NCBI RefSeq assembly: GCF_002278075.1
Contig: NZ_CP022989.1
Span: 4,216,001 to 4,280,000, forward strand
Reading direction: 5' to 3'
DNA from: Paraburkholderia aromaticivorans
Lineage (GTDB): Bacteria; Pseudomonadota; Gammaproteobacteria; Burkholderiales; Burkholderiaceae
DNA length: 64,000 nt
Both the position numbers and the translations under genes were made by a program. Position 1 is the first letter of the stretch; every line of letters begins with the position of its first letter. Positions 63,517 through 64,000 of this stretch are shown piece by piece. The notes under the pieces are model-generated. The model was not told where the DNA came from. It ran no database searches and saw only the letters and a program-made list of their open reading frames with translations.

Positions 63517-64000
63517 ATGCCCGCCCACACTGTCCGTTTCAAACAGGTCGACGTCTTCACGTCGGTGCCGTTCAAAGGCAATCCGCTTGCCGTCGTGTTC
63601 GACGCCGACGCGCTCGATGCACAGCAGATGCAGGCCATCGCTCGCTGGACCAATCTGTCGGAAACAACGTTCCTGTTGAAGCCCAGCGATCCGGCCGCCG
63701 ACTATCGTGTGCGCATCTTCACCACGCATGGCGAATTGCCGTTCGCCGGTCATCCCACGCTCGGCACCGCGCACGCGCTGCTCGAAAGCGGCTATCAGCC
63801 AAAGCAGGCTGGCAAGCTCGTGCAACAGTGCGGCGTGGGGCTCGTCGAACTGGAGGCGCTGTCCGAACCGCACGGCGCGTGGGCTTTCGCCGCGCCGCCC
63901 GCACGCGTCACGCCGCTTGCCGAAGATCGCCACGCGGCGCTGTCTACGGCTTTGCGTAGCAAAGCGATCGATTTCAGCGCGGCACCCTGCGCGGTCGACA
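63517..64000 (+). CDS. PhzF-family isomerase, N-terminal part (cut by window edge)
   Basis: The frame from ATG 63517 stays open to the window end, giving 161 residues. MPAHTVRFKQVDVFTSVPFKGNPLAVVF, WTNLSETTFLLKP with the catalytic-type Glu49, and THGELPFAGHPTLGTAHALLE are signatures of PhzF-like diaminopimelate-epimerase folds. PhzF acts in phenazine synthesis, but most bacterial relatives have unknown substrates and no phenazine gene is near. The second half, with the other lobe, is outside the window. Confidence 0.9.
   Translation, partial: MPAHTVRFKQVDVFTSVPFKGNPLAVVFDADALDAQQMQAIARWTNLSETTFLLKPSDPAADYRVRIFTTHGELPFAGHPTLGTAHALLESGYQPKQAGKLVQQCGVGLVELEALSEPHGAWAFAAPPARVTPLAEDRHAALSTALRSKAIDFSAAPCAVD

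Noticed and set aside
1..64000. tRNA, rRNA, insertion sequences or prophage
   Set aside because: I looked for T-loop GGTTCGAATCC-type sequences, transposase-like frames with flanking inverted repeats and integrases, and found none I could support by eye.

Overview
This window looks like chromosomal DNA of a beta-proteobacterium of the Burkholderia/Paraburkholderia group. The DNA is GC-rich throughout, coding density is high, and the gene content fits that group: RdgC, a Burkholderia-style LPS-core block with MsbA, a DnaE of about 1190 residues, a very long FtsK, an intracellular PhaZ whose Cys183/Asp355/His388 sit where they do in the Ralstonia enzyme, a membrane-anchor-free RnfB beside Nth, and ubiC near htpG. 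I found no rRNA, tRNA, CRISPR array, transposase, integrase or phage gene. The window is best read as core chromosome with a few accessory-looking patches.

Layout. 1-4.3 kb: the start of a transglutaminase-like gene, an HdeD-like membrane protein fused to a probable permuted papain-like domain, rdgC and two small genes. 4.4-12.5 kb: lipopolysaccharide core and export (two GT4 enzymes, an O-antigen ligase-like protein, a GT9 heptosyltransferase-like protein, msbA, and a divergent GT2 enzyme). 12.5-20 kb: information processing (dnaE, trhO, gluQ, rhlE). 20.3-26.6 kb: an acetolactate synthase/aldehyde dehydrogenase pair, envelope proteins (MliC-like, a small lipoprotein, a META lipoprotein) and purT. 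26.8-31.1 kb: ftsK, with long low-complexity repeats. 31.2-40 kb: a periplasmic lactonase, small orphans, a GH15 enzyme, phaZ, a TetR regulator, rnfB-nth and DUF1841. 40.1-50 kb: two c-type cytochromes, a MoxR/VWA pair with benE, transaldolase, a VOC protein, a FUSC transporter, and a sodium:solute symporter with its DUF3311 partner. 50.3-58.8 kb: the coupled ubiC/DNA glycosylase/SpeE-like genes, two paralogous TPR-glycosyltransferase genes with an orphan internally repeated small protein, and htpG. 59-64 kb: a MocR regulator, a glyoxalase-like protein, an aminotransferase, a RidA-family protein and the start of a PhzF-family gene.

How genes work together. The GT9, O-antigen ligase and GT4 genes (8148 down to 4419) overlap or nearly touch and look like one operon. 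With msbA and the neighbouring transferases they would build, flip and finish LPS core. ubiC, the glycosylase and the SpeE-like gene are joined by stop/start overlaps. The symporter and its small DUF3311 partner are joined the same way. MoxR and the VWA protein form a classic ATPase-adaptor pair. The aminotransferase next to RidA fits removal of enamine by-products of PLP chemistry.

Nothing here is clearly a new defence or mobile system. The observations most worth following are: the HdeD-protease-like fusion; the TPR-glycosyltransferase pair with its repeated small protein and AT-rich control region; the mutually exclusive hairpins ahead of rhlE; the RGG-like insert in DnaE; the coding minisatellites and C8 tract in ftsK; and several operator-like palindromes or direct repeats. 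All gene names rest on motif recognition from the sequence alone, with no database search.
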